Shown: positions 21,801-33,660 of the stretch, in pieces
How positions within the stretch are numbered: position 1 is the first letter of the stretch
Layout of the letters: each line of letters starts with the position of its first letter
Origin: Phialophora verrucosa
Taxonomy: Eukaryota; Ascomycota; Eurotiomycetes; Chaetothyriales; Herpotrichiellaceae
NCBI GenBank assembly: GCA_002099365.1
Contig: MSED01000004.1
Coordinates: 2,728,001 to 2,792,000, forward strand
Direction of reading: 5' to 3'
Length of the DNA: 64,000 nucleotides
Program-made: the position numbers and the translations under genes
Notes under the pieces: model-generated
The model's input: only the letters and a program-made list of their open reading frames with translations
What the model was told of the DNA's origin: nothing
The model's database searches: none

Positions 21801-24645
21801 TCCAAGCAAGATGTATTATTACCGAAGCTCTCTTCTCCAGGCATGTTTCGAGTCATCAGAGGACTTGACTCCATTTACGACGCATTGTGCATCTCCGAGA
21901 GTTCTTTCACCATGAGCAAGGACACTGCAGGCCCTCGAGGCACCTGCTCCAGTAAGGACATCTGAGACTTCACCCATCCAAGTACGGTGTGTCCACCAGG
22001 GTATGGACTATGAAGGATGGCCCTTACGGCTTGTTGGTCGGGGGGAAGCAGGAATCCACCACCCCCGACCGCTGACTTACCGCCTCAGTGGGTTCTTGGT
22101 GGCAACAGGGCGTCAAAGCCTCTGAGACGACTCTGGGCGTGCCATTGCCCAGCCAGCCAGCAATGTCCAGGTATGTATGGCTGACCAAGTTTTGTTCTCC
22201 AAAACACACCCATGCCTCTCTTTATACGAGCAGCTCCAGAGCGATGCTTCTGATCCACGAACGGAAGCGGTGTTCATGCAGCAGTGGAGTCAAGGTCGTG
22301 GATAATTGCTTATCTGTGATGGGCCAAGCGTGAAGACCAACCGGCAATCGCATCCACCACGCACTCACTCACTCTTTCAGTTGAACCCTTTAATGGCAAA
22401 CCCTGGGACCTTGGTCGGCATCAGACGCCGTTGAGGGCACGGAGCTCTGTTAGCGGCGCCAACTCCTCCTGCTCAGGAATCAAGCACTGTGCAGCCCTTC
22501 GCAAGGACTCCCTGTAAATGCTACGACTATCGCCTCGCCTTGACGTTGTAAGCACCCCAGACATTACATCCCAGGCCTGACTGCCGACCAGCGATTGTCA
22601 GATCCTCAGGACCATCTGTCAAACCCCGTCGCAGGACAGGACAGGACCGGACAGATCAGATGCTCAACGATTCGAAAAAGGGAAGCCATATGGAGCACAC
22701 TGCTCGGCCAAGACCACCCGCTCCACTCTTTCAGCTATTGTTCGTGAGATCCACGGACGATGGAGGCCTGTGTTCGTCGTTTCTACATCAGATCATGTCT
22801 TGCGCGTAGCGCATGCATCCCTTGCTCGCCGTCAACCAGCTTAGCTACTGGTTAGCAGTCAGCCAGTCAGGTCAAGTTAGCAAATCCGCATTATTCTTGC
22901 CTTCTCGCCACATGATACTATCTCTTCACATTTCCTCTTTCCTGTATTCGTAGTACTCGCTGTGTTTGTGAGTGAACCTCGTATCGTGCAGTAACACGCC
23001 AGGATCCATCGATTGTAGATCGTCACACCCACCTGCCGATTCCTGTGTAACCGACTCCTAACTACAAGCACGAGCTAGCGACGACCACCCGCACCACTTA
23101 GTACGAAGTACACAGCACTGTAACCCCCATGCCAGGACCAAGCTTTGTGTAACCACGAGCAGGACTTTGCGGGACCACTATCCTGGAAGTGGACAGTGTA
23201 GGAATTCGACATCCGGCGCACTGGAGCTCAAAAGCGTGCCCACAGAGGACGCCGTCTTCCCCATCCGAGTCTTGGGGGGAGAGAAAGTGGACGCCACGCC
23301 ATTGCATATAGGGCAGGTGTGATTTGGAAGGCGCAGCACCGCGCCGAGTTGAGGGTTTTCCCACCTGAATTTGCAGGGGGGAAGGGGGGTCTAGAACTTG
23401 TGCAGCCGCGGGGTTGGTCTTGGGATTTGTGGTTGCAGAGCCGCATGTGTGAATCTGTGAATGGGTGGGTGAGCCGTCAGTGATGGCTTTCGCTCGGCTT
23501 CACGTCTCAGAGTGGGTGAACTCGACCGGAGCGTACAAGTAGAGGTTCGGCGGACGGCATATGGGCCAAGAGCAACTGCGGAAAAAGGACAATCAGAGTA
23601 CGAAGTAGAGAAAAGAGTTGGTCCTTTGTCATTAAGATCAGCAAGAGATGGTGCATTGAGGGGGCGGACGTGTAGAGTGCGCTGGCCCTCGAAGTCACCT
23701 CTGCATACGAGGTATGTAGGCGTGACCTGTCCCTCACTCCGTACTTAGCAGATCAATCGAATGTTGCGTCGTCGTGGGTCATGTTTACCTGAGGCTGCCG
23801 CACACCACGGACAGCCCTTGCTGCCCGAGACTTACTTTCGGTTCGCAATCAGAAACTGATGGCGTCCTCGACGGGACTGTGTGCGTGCAGCCAGCAAGCG
23901 GCGTTGGGGCTGCGTGGTGCTCGTGAAAAGGGCCCATCGCAGGAGACACTCACCCGTTCGTCGATGGGTTCATCTCCAGCCGCCCAACCTGCATGCGCCG
24001 GATCTACAGTCGTTCTTACCCTTACGACAACCTTGGGCCGTAGCTCACCCTCACGTTGATCGGCGCCGATCATGATCTTACCCTCACCAGAACCTCACCA
24101 CCAGATCACCGCTACAACCGCATTGAAGATTCCGTGTGCCCAAGCTACCATATGCATTCTGTTTGGCGTGCCGCTGTGACTCATCCTTCCTGCCCAGGGT
24201 TGGTGGCCGTGCCTGTTTCCCCCAAAAACACTCAAGGTGGGTTCAACTATCTAGCCGTCTCCCGTCACACATGGCGATGAAGACACTAAGGTAAGTTGAT
24301 TCCAACATGCAAGTTCCGACCCCTTGACACAACCGAGCCTCCTTTCCACTGTCTCATCCACCGGTGCCCAAGCCAATCCTAAACCACTCGCATGAATTCA
24401 CTGCTTTTGTTTCTGAAGTTTGCAGACGTAAGGAGATGAAGGGTGCATGACACGCAGTGCATGTCGGCCCCCAATATTGTCTCGTTGATGAGAAGGAGAA
24501 GGAAAGTCGTAAAAGTACAATCTGAAAATGGGGTCGACAGAGGCGTGCAGAACGGCGACCGCGTCGCTTGTCGGTGTTATCGCGCAGCCGGTACATGCCG
24601 AAGGGAGAATCGACACGGGTCGACCTCAGTTGTAGAGCCAACAGC
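18857..24645. other. 5.8 kb region without recognisable genes
   Basis: This lies between the start of the SDR-like gene and the stop of the Gbp2-like gene. All open frames are short, overlap on both strands and lack motifs. No terminal repeats, transposase remnants, AT-rich RIP blocks, tRNA or rRNA were seen. Small direct repeats such as the GGACAGGACAGGACC tract near 22636 occur. It may hold non-coding transcripts, but nothing shows this directly. Confidence 0.4.
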
Positions 24646-26668
24646 TCACATTATCTGGTCTTGAGTCATTTCACCTGTTGCCTCTTGACCCTCCATAGCT
24701 TCGTTCCCGTTGACATTGGTGTACTTGACGTAGCTCAATCCGAGAGGGCGGCCGCCGTACATGTAGCCCGTGAATTTTGCTGCGCACTGTTAGCAGAAGC
24801 TTGACGCCAAGCGCGTAGAGGCACATACAGATGGCTGTTTCAGCGTTCTCGGCAGTATCAAATTCGACGACACCAGATCCTCGAGATCGCCCACCTGGCT
24901 CGTACTGGATCTCCGCGCGCTCGACTTTGCCAATCGTGGTGAACAATTCGACCAAGTCCTCGTTACTGGTGGACCACGGAAGCTGTATCGCTGTCAGCGT
25001 GCTTGTACTTTCCATGTAGGGAGGGCTACCCACGTTTCGGACGTAGATAGTCTGGCTGCGCTCGCCTCCGGTAGTCGCGAAGTCGGTGAAAGGGTTGGGA
25101 GCCGCTTGCTCTTGAGCTGCTCCTCCACCATAACCACCGCCTCCGCCACCATAACCGCCACCGGCACCATAGCCGCCTCCTCGGCCATATCCGCCACCGA
25201 AACCTCCACGGCCTCCGAATCCTCCTCGACCGCCGCCGAAGCCACCGCGGGCGCCGTACCCTCCTCCAAAGCCTCCGCGTCCACCGTAGCCGCCCATGGG
25301 AGGCCCGCTGCTTGCGTAGCGATCTTCTCGGACTTCGAGGGCGCGGCCATGCCAGTCGTAACCATTGAATTGCTGGATTGCGTTTCGGGCATCGTTGGGA
25401 GATTCGAATGCGACAATGCCGGTGCCCTTAGGACGGCCGGTAGGATCGACGTGGACGTCGGCTCGAATGACGGTTCCTTCTTGAGCTGTATAATGTAAGA
25501 TTCATAGTCAGCCCGTCAAGAAAAAGGGCACACATACAAGCTTGGCGGAAGAGGTCCTTCAGATCTTGCCAACCGACATTGAAGGGGAGCTGCAAGTTCC
25601 ATGTTAACACGATTTTTTCACCAAAGGAATCCGAAACATGAGGAACAGACATTGGAGACATAGAGTTGTCGGCCACCAGCACCTCCAGGGCCGCCGCCGC
25701 CAGCGCCCATACCGCCGCCATAGTGGCCACCGCCGTAGCCGCCGAACCCGCCGCCGCCTCCGCGGGGTCCGCCACCGTAGTCGCCGCGACCGCCCGGTGG
25801 GCCGGTGAATCGAGGCTCTGTTTCGCGGTCCTAGAGACAGGACGAGCGGTTAGTCGTAACCAGATACATAGTTGGCCGAGAAGAGAATGCGCACCTCTCG
25901 AACATAGACGAGACGACCCATTAGGCTCTGATTGCTAAGAGTCTGAATGGCTTGTTGGGCTTGTTCCCTAGTTGCGTATTCCACAATCCTGATATGAATT
26001 AGACAAAGGTACCCAGCTGGCGAGATCGGTCGAGAATGTGACTCACCCGCATCCCTACATGAACCCGTGGACCAGGTCCGACCCGTCAATCCAACGTCCA
26101 AACAAAAATAAACCGAAAAAGGAAGACCAGTAGAACCAGCCGCATCACACAATGGCGCCCACCTTCGACATTCCATTCGGAAGAAGCAAGACATCGGCAA
26201 AGAGAACTTCTCCCGCTGTTTCCAAGTCAGTCAAGTCTCCGTGCATGGGGAATTGAAGAGAAACCGACCTTGTCTCATGAAATCTTTGAGATGATGCCAT
26301 TTGACGTCGTACGCCAAATTGCCCACATAGACCCGACGGTCTTGTTGAGATGACTCGCGCACTGATTGCATCATTTGTTCTTTCGCCGCAGCTCGTTCTT
26401 CGAATGATCTCTGCGGTGGTCGACTTCCACCAGCGAAGCCCGATCCTCCTGAGTATCCTCCAGGTGCGTTGGCTGCACCGCTCATGGGACTCCGAGATCG
26501 ACGTTCACTGCGGCGGTATTCGTCACCTCTGCTGCGAGACCGGCTACGGGGAGAGTAGGAGCGTCGGCTTCGTCGTGGACTCCGTGATCGGCGACGAGGC
26601 GATCGAGATCGGTCTGAGCGGTCCCTCTGTAAATGATGGTCAGAAACCTGGCGGGAAAGAGTGATCAT
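24646..26668 (-). CDS. GBP2: Gbp2/Hrb1-like SR-type RNA-binding protein with three RRMs
   Basis: Nine exons on the minus strand: 26269-26668, 26163-26215, 26047-26054, 25895-25988, 25651-25830, 25538-25589, 25034-25485, 24829-24982 and 24646-24779 (508 residues). All junctions keep phase and restore RRM sequence. An RS-rich N-terminus (about 15-60) precedes RRM1 (about 112-185, RVYVGNLAYDV), a Gly/Tyr-rich linker, RRM2 (about 239-315, RQLYVSNLPFNVG), a long RGG/GGY-rich tract (about 320-395) and RRM3 (about 407-485, TIYVRNLPWST). In yeast, Gbp2 and Hrb1 bind spliced mRNAs and couple splicing quality control to export. The domain order supports that role here, in nucleus and cytoplasm. Exon 3 is only 8 nt and encodes part of GCGIVEY in RRM1. 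The start at 26668 (MITLSRQ) is the least certain point, because a 5' UTR intron upstream is possible. Confidence 0.88.
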
Positions 26669-29600
26669 AACGTGCGGGTGGGGTGAGGTCGCGGCTGAGG
26701 TCGAATTTAAAGGGCTGCGCAGGTGAGTGCGGGATTCAGTGACACATGCAAGTGAGGCAGCACGCTACTGTGCCGCCGCAGTGAATAGACAATGAATGGG
26801 TTTAGTTCTGTCTGATTCGCCTTTTTGCTTCACGCAAAGGACATAAGGCGGAAGTGGACCCCAGGCCGATTGGGAATGGTCGCAGTGAGGTTGGACACAT
26901 CTTCACCTCCAATCTCGGTGAATGCGAAACGCGATCTGTGCGCGAAACAGGAAATCGTGTCACTTACTATAAATCACAGAGTTAGCGAATCGACTGCCGC
27001 AGCTAAAGATGTGGAAGTGGAAGAAAAGAGACGGTGAAGAGATGAGGTTGGGCAGGGGAGGTTGATGCAATTGAGGTTGGGACAAGGCACATGTAGGCAG
27101 GACAGGGAATGATCAGGCAGACCAATGCCGGGAGGGCTAGACTGGGGCACCCAGGTGAACGAAGCAGAGAGACGCACCCATGATTATCGATTGCCGAGAG
27201 GTCGTGCGGCGGGTTTTGCTCTGTTGACTCTACTGAGATCAGGATCGCATGCACGAGAATGCAGGAAGGGAGGGGGAGGGAAGAGCCAGCTAACAAGGTT
27301 TCCCAAGTGGTACAAGGGCTGTCTGAACTGTCCGCAGTGAACGCGCGCAGCTCGTTCTGTCCTGTGTGTGGAGCGGCTTCTCTGGACCTGGCGACGGGCT
27401 CCGGGGAACCAAAAGATAGGATTCCTGACTCGCGCGAAAACACGACGAAGACCGAATCTGACAAGAGCCTCAAAGCGGCGCCCCTTTCGACCGAGTTGTT
27501 GGCGGGTACGAGCTCAGGTGGTTGCTTCTGTGCCGGTTAAAATTTTCGTGCTGGGCAAAACGGAAGTTGAATCGAGGCAGCAAGGAGCCCAGTCCGGGTC
27601 TGGCGGGGCGAAAGAGAACGAGTTTTGGAGTGGAGTCTCCGAGTCTGCAATTCTGTCCGAGCGTGATGCTGTAGGCGGGAGACAGGGTGTGATTGGGCCG
27701 TGATATTGGTGTCTGATGGAGCGTCCTTGCCTCTGGCAGCTGCTGCTGTAATTGGAAACCTCTGCCATCACGCGTTCAGTCAGCAACATGTTCCATCAAT
27801 GCTTCCATTCGTCATGCGCCGCCGCGCATCCATCATATCCTGACTCCACAGCCTCTGAGGACGATTTCGCCGACGCAGCCTCCACTGTCCAGGGTGACTG
27901 TGACATTCCTTCTCTTTTTGTCCGTCCCCAAGCAAGGGAGAGGTGAGTGACCAACCAGAGATCGGACACAATGCGCGCAATTGGCTCGTGTCAGGGCTGT
28001 CAGGGCAGGGTCCGTTCGGAACAGTGCCCAATGGGGACTGCTGTCAAGAGAACGCAGTCGATTGAGTAAGCCTGCAAGCCAGCTGTCTGGGGCCTAACGC
28101 AAGGACGGGTGCGGCTGGGTGAGCAACACGGCAGATTCGGGCCACGGAGACGGTTCAGGAGGGTCAGGTATGGGAAAGGGTCCGATGGAATCACGGCAGC
28201 TATTGACGCAAAGATGGATGCAAGGTGTTGATGGCGAGAAATGGCTGTGGATGGGCGCAGCACAAAGTGTGACGGCAAAACAAGCGAAGGCACGATGGTT
28301 GAGTGGGCTGCTGGCCTTGGCGCTAGCACCGCATTCGAGTTGCTTGAACTCCCCTGTCCCCGTCACCCAGACCTGAACTTTCAAGCTCCTAAGGAGTTCT
28401 ACTCGTAGCTCGCGGGAGCCGTGACGCACGCTTTAAAACTCTCGGTGCGCCTTCTATGTGCAAGCACACGGAGGGTGCCAATTAGGCTCACTCGTGCTGC
28501 CAGGTAAGAAGTTGGGGTCCTCGATTTCAAAGGACAGGGAAGCGCCCTTCCGAGCATAAGCTCTTCCTTCCCGTCCGCTTCTGCCTGGCGCTTCCCTCGC
28601 AGACCGTGGCTCTGCAGCTGCTGCAAGCTAGTCCTGCGTCCTTTGTCCTGCCCCTGCACAAGACTCTCTCGGGTGGCGTCTTAGAGCCATCTGCATTATC
28701 ATGAGGAGAGGACCGTAAAACGGAGACTCGAGTTATGGAGAACTGGCCGCTTGTGCACACAAACTATTGGTCTTTCCAACTGTATTGACCTTCAAGATGG
28801 AGTCTTCTTCCAGCGTTTGACTTCGCTGGGCTGCCAACCGGCTGCTGGTCGCTCGCCGCCGACCCGCAAACTCTACGTCAGGATGTTTGGGTTTCCCATC
28901 TCCGCAAAACAGATGCTGGAAAACGTGTCGTTGCGAACCGGCTGGGTGCAATTACCTCGGCCTGTGGAGTGCTTTGCCGTTCGAGACCACGCTCTCCGAC
29001 TCCCCATCCATGTGCCGCACTCAAATCTTCCATGCAGGAAGCTGGCACGGATTGAGCAGGACAATTGACGAGAATTGACTAGGGTTGACGACTTGCGAAC
29101 GATAAGATCGGCCTCCCATGGCGCCATAGCTGGGTGTGCAAATGTCCCACTTGTCACCCTCCGCCTGTTCGCCGGTGATTCCGACCGGGTTGTTTGGCTC
29201 CTGTGTCCGATATTATACGAGTACATGTACGAGGGCTATCGTGTGTTCACAACAACCGACCAGGAAGATGCCAGCTCGTTCAGTCCGATGAACCAACGAT
29301 AAGGGCGAGCTCCTCCTTCACCATCTTGTGGCTAGGTGCACCGGAAGCTCTAACACATGCATCTCGCAAAGCCTAAGCACATTTCGGGCTGCCTCTCAGG
29401 TGAGGGAGGGACAAGCCACAGCGGCGGCAACAACAATAATTGGTCCATGGCTTGGATGCCCAGTCAAATCGGCGTGAGGCAGAAGCGCGGATATACGGGG
29501 CCCAAGAGCCTGCGGCTGTGGAGTGGGCTTGGGCGATCCACCGGGACTCAGCTTCCGCGTCAACCGCAAAGAACCATCTTTCAACCTCGCTCCTATGAAG

Positions 29601-30714
29601 GCCGATAACGCGCCACTCTTGACATACACTGGTGCTGCCGCATGCACTCAGAGCTCCGTATGGTGTCTGAAAATAGGTCAACGCAAGTGCGACTGATCCA
29701 ACTTGTAAAATTCATACCAGCTCCTGCGGCCTTTTTCCTGCGACGTATCCAGGCGCTGAGAGTATCTCTTTCACTATTTCGCATGGTTGGCCATTTTACC
29801 GAAACGGCTCTAAGGCAAACCTTGGAGTTGTAGGGTACCTTGTACGGATCCAAATGATGCAATGTAACGTCCAGGGCGATCTTGATCTTGGTCACCCTGG
29901 TGATCCAAGTCACCTCCTGTGACGGTGTGCCAAACTGGACTTTGCCTTTTGCGGCCCAACTTCCTCGGCAACACGGTCCGACTAACTCCCTCGAGGACAT
30001 CCCGCCGCTCGCCATGATTCAAGTGATCTTCTAGAATGACCCGCCTCTGGAGTGGATGAGGGGTTGCATCGTTTTGGCACGCGTGTGCTCAACCCAGATC
30101 AGATCAGATCAGATCAGCTAGTCAAGCGGACTGCCGGGGGAGGAAAAAGAGAGGCAGTCTGTGGTCAGGCAGAGCATACGAGTAACAGGTCTTGCACATC
30201 TTCCTCATCCTGCAACACGACATACCAAACCCTGTAACATACCGTGTACGTAGATATCATCCACCCTCAAGGCCATGTCCGGCTGCTTAGCCGTCTGACA
30301 CCGATAAGAGCTAAGGTTGTTGTTTGACGCTCAAGCAGTCGAGGCAAGTCCAGCAAGGTCTACCCAGTAATTTGAGCTCGACGTTCCAACCAATGACGCC
30401 GGTGCTTGCGCCAAGCCTTGCAAGGCTGGAGGATTTGCGAGTTCTGCGTGTGCGGCTGCGACTTTTGGAAGGATTCCCCTCCAGGTCTGCTCATCAATTG
30501 ATCAAGCCATTCGCAGCTAGCTTCATCCCTCCTCGGACGGCTGCAGATGTCGTGCATCTCCAGGTAGGAACCACGCACGGCACTTGTGAGTCGTCAGGTT
30601 TAGTTCACGTCCCGCTTCCGACGACTGCTCACTTGCTGCTACCGCCTGCAGTCCCTTTATGAAAGCCCGTACCGTTGTATACCCGTCTCGTCCCGATTCA
30701 ATCCAGCTCCGATC
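26669..30714. other. 4.0 kb divergent intergenic region
   Basis: This lies between the start codons of the Gbp2-like gene (-) and COQ9 (+). No convincing gene was found. It contains TACTCGTA/TACGAGTA at 28400-28407, 29216-29223 and 30177-30184 and a short AGATC tandem repeat. A GTAAGT donor near 26970 (minus strand) could start a 5' UTR intron of the Gbp2-like gene. Confidence 0.4.
30096..30117. repeat. (AGATC)4 short tandem repeat
   Basis: Four perfect copies of the 5-mer AGATC in tandem plus two further bases, within the gene-free region upstream of COQ9. It is a simple microsatellite with no evident function. Confidence 0.9.
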
Positions 30715-31555
30715 ATGTCTGTCGCTCACACGCCGAGCCTGGTAATCACGAAGGCACTACGGGCTAGTGCAATTGCCACGAGCAAGCCATCCCGATTCGC
30801 ATCCTCCCCTGCTACCTACAAGCTCAAACGGACGTACTTCTCGATACACCACCCTGATCCTCCGCCTTTCGCCGAAACTCAAGACAAAATCCTCTCGGCG
30901 GCTATCAAACGCGTCCCAGAATATGGCTTCACGCAGAGGGCATTGACGTTGGGAGCTAAGGACGCGGGATATCTTGATGTGACAGTCCAACTGTTTCCTC
31001 GTCTTGTCTTCGACCTTATCCACTATCATCTTGTCACGCAAAGACTCTCCCTGAAAGATAATGTACAATTCCCAGAAGAAGGGAGATTGGGCGTGGGGAG
31101 GAAGATCCGGACGCTTGCGATGGCACGTCTGAGAGCCAATGCGAACGTTATTCAACATTGGCAAGGAGTAAGTCACTCACCGTCTACTTGCCCGACGGTG
31201 GTACTGACAAGCGTCGCAACAGGCTCTGGGCCACATGTCCCTCCTCGAAAATATCCAGGCCTCCGTGAAAGAGCTCAACGCTCTCTCCGATGAAATCTGG
31301 TACCTCGCTGGCGACACGGGCGTCGATTTCTCCTGGTATACGAAACGAGCCTCGCTAGCTGCGGTTTATGCAAGTTCGGAGATGTTCATGACGACCGACA
31401 CCTCAAGCGACTTCGCTGCGACAGAAGAATTCTTAGATCGCAGGCTAAAAGATGCCCAGATTCTGGGAGGGGCGGTGGGCGGATTTACACAATACGTCGG
31501 CTTTTGGACTGGCAACAGTATCAACTTAGCCCGATCCTGGGGCATGCGAGTGTGA
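30715..31555 (+). CDS. COQ9: COQ9-family ubiquinone biosynthesis protein
   Basis: Two exons, 30715-31167 and 31223-31555 (261 residues). The intron has GTAAGT and CAG ends and joins HWQG to ALGHMS in phase. Residues 1-40 are rich in Ser, Thr, Arg and Lys with no acidic residues, consistent with a mitochondrial presequence. The rest is the helical COQ9 fold, related to TetR regulators, with PEYGFTQRALTLGAKDAGY near the start of the domain and WYLAGDTGVDFSWYTKR in the second half, both characteristic. In the family, COQ9 binds lipid at the inner mitochondrial membrane and supports the COQ7 hydroxylase and the CoQ synthome. Length and motifs match fungal orthologues. Confidence 0.93.
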
Positions 31556-33660
31556 ACGACGTCGCGCAAAATCACATGTGCCTGACTTCGACCAGACCCG
31601 GAGCAACTCCCATGTCCGTGGGACCATTCTTGTGTCGAGAACCTAGCTGAGACCTGCGCCCTCTCATTCCATTCTCGAGCATTGGGGTCATGATCCATCT
31701 GCGCTAAATGATTTTGGAAACATGTCAGTATATCGCCCCCTTATATCAACAGAAACGATCGAAGCCAGGGGTCTTCCGCAGCCGAAGACCTTTCTAACCT
31801 TACTTCCCGCTTTTCTGAACTCACAAAGCTGTGGTTACAATCCCGAAATTTCAATTATTACTCTGGGTTCTTTGGCATACTTCGCTGTCTATAATCTCTC
31901 CGGGAACAATATCTGACTTCGGCCTTTGGCAGCGAAAGTTTACAGTATTCAACTCGGCAACGGCTGTGCATGCATTTGGTACGATGGGCGGGTCCAGCAA
32001 TATCCTCCCGGAGAGCGAAACTGATGGAGGCACCCCTTAACATACAGCAGCGACAGAATGACTTCAAGGTCATCAGTATAGCTTACAGCTCGAAAACTCT
32101 CGAAAGTTATGTCCGGAAACCGTTCTTTCTCCTGTGAGTGAGGGGTTCGAGCTGGATTGCCGTCCAGAGGGTCTGCGTCCTCAGAACTCAGCAGAAGATA
32201 TTACATCCTCCCCTCACTTCCTCGGTCCGACAGACTACTGCCATCGTTTTGGCCAATTGTGCTGGTCAATGGCTGGCACTGCCCAGGGGAGCTCCTCCGC
32301 AAGTTCGATGGTCCAAGTTCCCGACGGATGCAATCTTCATCATGGTTGCATGTAGGATAAGGTCAACAGATCCTGCAGCAGGTTCTCACTGGCCCTTGGA
32401 GGGGAAGGCCAAGGGATCACACGCTTGGATAATTTTCAAGCTCTATGGCTGGATACTCGTATCTCGAAAGTAACACAACAAATCTCGACCTAACGGCATG
32501 GAATGGGTAGCTCCATGACCTAAGAGATTATCACACCTGGGTACTCCCGATCTGGGCATAGGATTCGGAAGATATCATCGTTTCAGGTACATGGCAGCAC
32601 ACAAGCAATTAGAGGACCTGATCCGAGATCCGAGCTGGCGGATTTGACGTTTTCGCCCAAGTCGGTGGAAGACATGCCGCACCCGCCACCTTGATCGATC
32701 CATGTCCTCTACGCTCAGCGCAATCTCATCAGCTGCGTTGCAAGAAACACCTGGGGGCTTTTCTCCAAGAAGAAGCGCGAGTCCTCCCGTTGCTTACTCG
32801 CCTCAGACCTGAACATTCGGACTGACGTATAAAGCAGGCCCACCCTCCTTGACATCCGTTATGAGATCTTGTTGTTGTTAAACATCCCTCGACCGCCTTG
32901 TACTATCGAGCTCTTAAGTAAAGTCAACTGCACCTTCGTTGGTAGACGGCGGTCATTTTCACCACGATAAACATGCCGACCATTCCAGACCAGACCTCAT
33001 CCCACACACCTGTACGTGCTTACTTCGTCGTACCTGCTGAGACCGAATCATCACTTATTGTGCCATCCCCGTCAGGACTAATGCCTACTTGAGGTTGCCG
33101 TTCTAAAAGCCTCCCACAATCAGAAGCTCATGGATGAATACTATGTAACCAGAGAGGCTGTAAAGCTCCGATGCAGATGAAAAGCCAGGAATGGGCATTT
33201 GCCTTTCCTGTTGCCGAAGTTGACATGAAGCTGGGAGAATCTGCATCCAACAGGTCCTAGAAGTCTAAATCGAAGTTAAAATCGTCGCGAGCATGAATGG
33301 GAAAGTCTGCCGGAAAGTTCAGCTTTTGGAGACTTGCGCACATGATGGAGTACTGTGTGTACTCGTAGACCGGGCTCATAGAGATATTCTCCAGCCATCC
33401 CTGATTAGTGCCATGTTTAACGAACCTGAAAGCCTCTCAGTCTGATCCAACCGGAGACGACGTGTTCCTTGGACACTGCCAGTGAAAGACCAAGGCCTCT
33501 TAAAGCCGAGGGTGAAGCAATTCTGCTCCGTGAAACCGTGTGTCCTGTGACTCTCCCTTCTTGCAAGTGTCAACACCGCAGGTTAGGACTGTCCTTGCTT
33601 GCCAGGCTGACTTCCCGACTCTCTAGCATTCCTTGAGATTGCTCATGTGAAATTGATGAT
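31556..33660. other. 2.1 kb intergenic region with a promoter-like segment
   Basis: No established gene. A TATA box at 32828-32833 followed by a pyrimidine-containing leader and an ATG in good context at 32973 suggests a small transcription unit (listed separately). TACTCGTA copies occur at 32454-32461 and 33360-33367. Confidence 0.35.
32973..33011 (+). CDS. Candidate first exon of a small unrecognised gene
   Basis: ATG at 32973 opens 13 codons (MPTIPDQTSSHTP) that end at a GTACGT donor. A possible CAG acceptor follows at 33073-33075, giving a 64-nt intron. After that acceptor the frame stops almost at once, so either the protein is about 14 residues, a different acceptor is used, or the gene is decayed. 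A TATAAA box lies 145 bp upstream. The promoter-plus-exon arrangement is suggestive, but no homology was recognised. Confidence 0.15.

Noticed and set aside
26637..26668. A 21-nt intron near the start of the Gbp2-like gene (GTTTCT to TTTACAG)
   Set aside because: It is too short to be spliced, and the reading frame continues through it.
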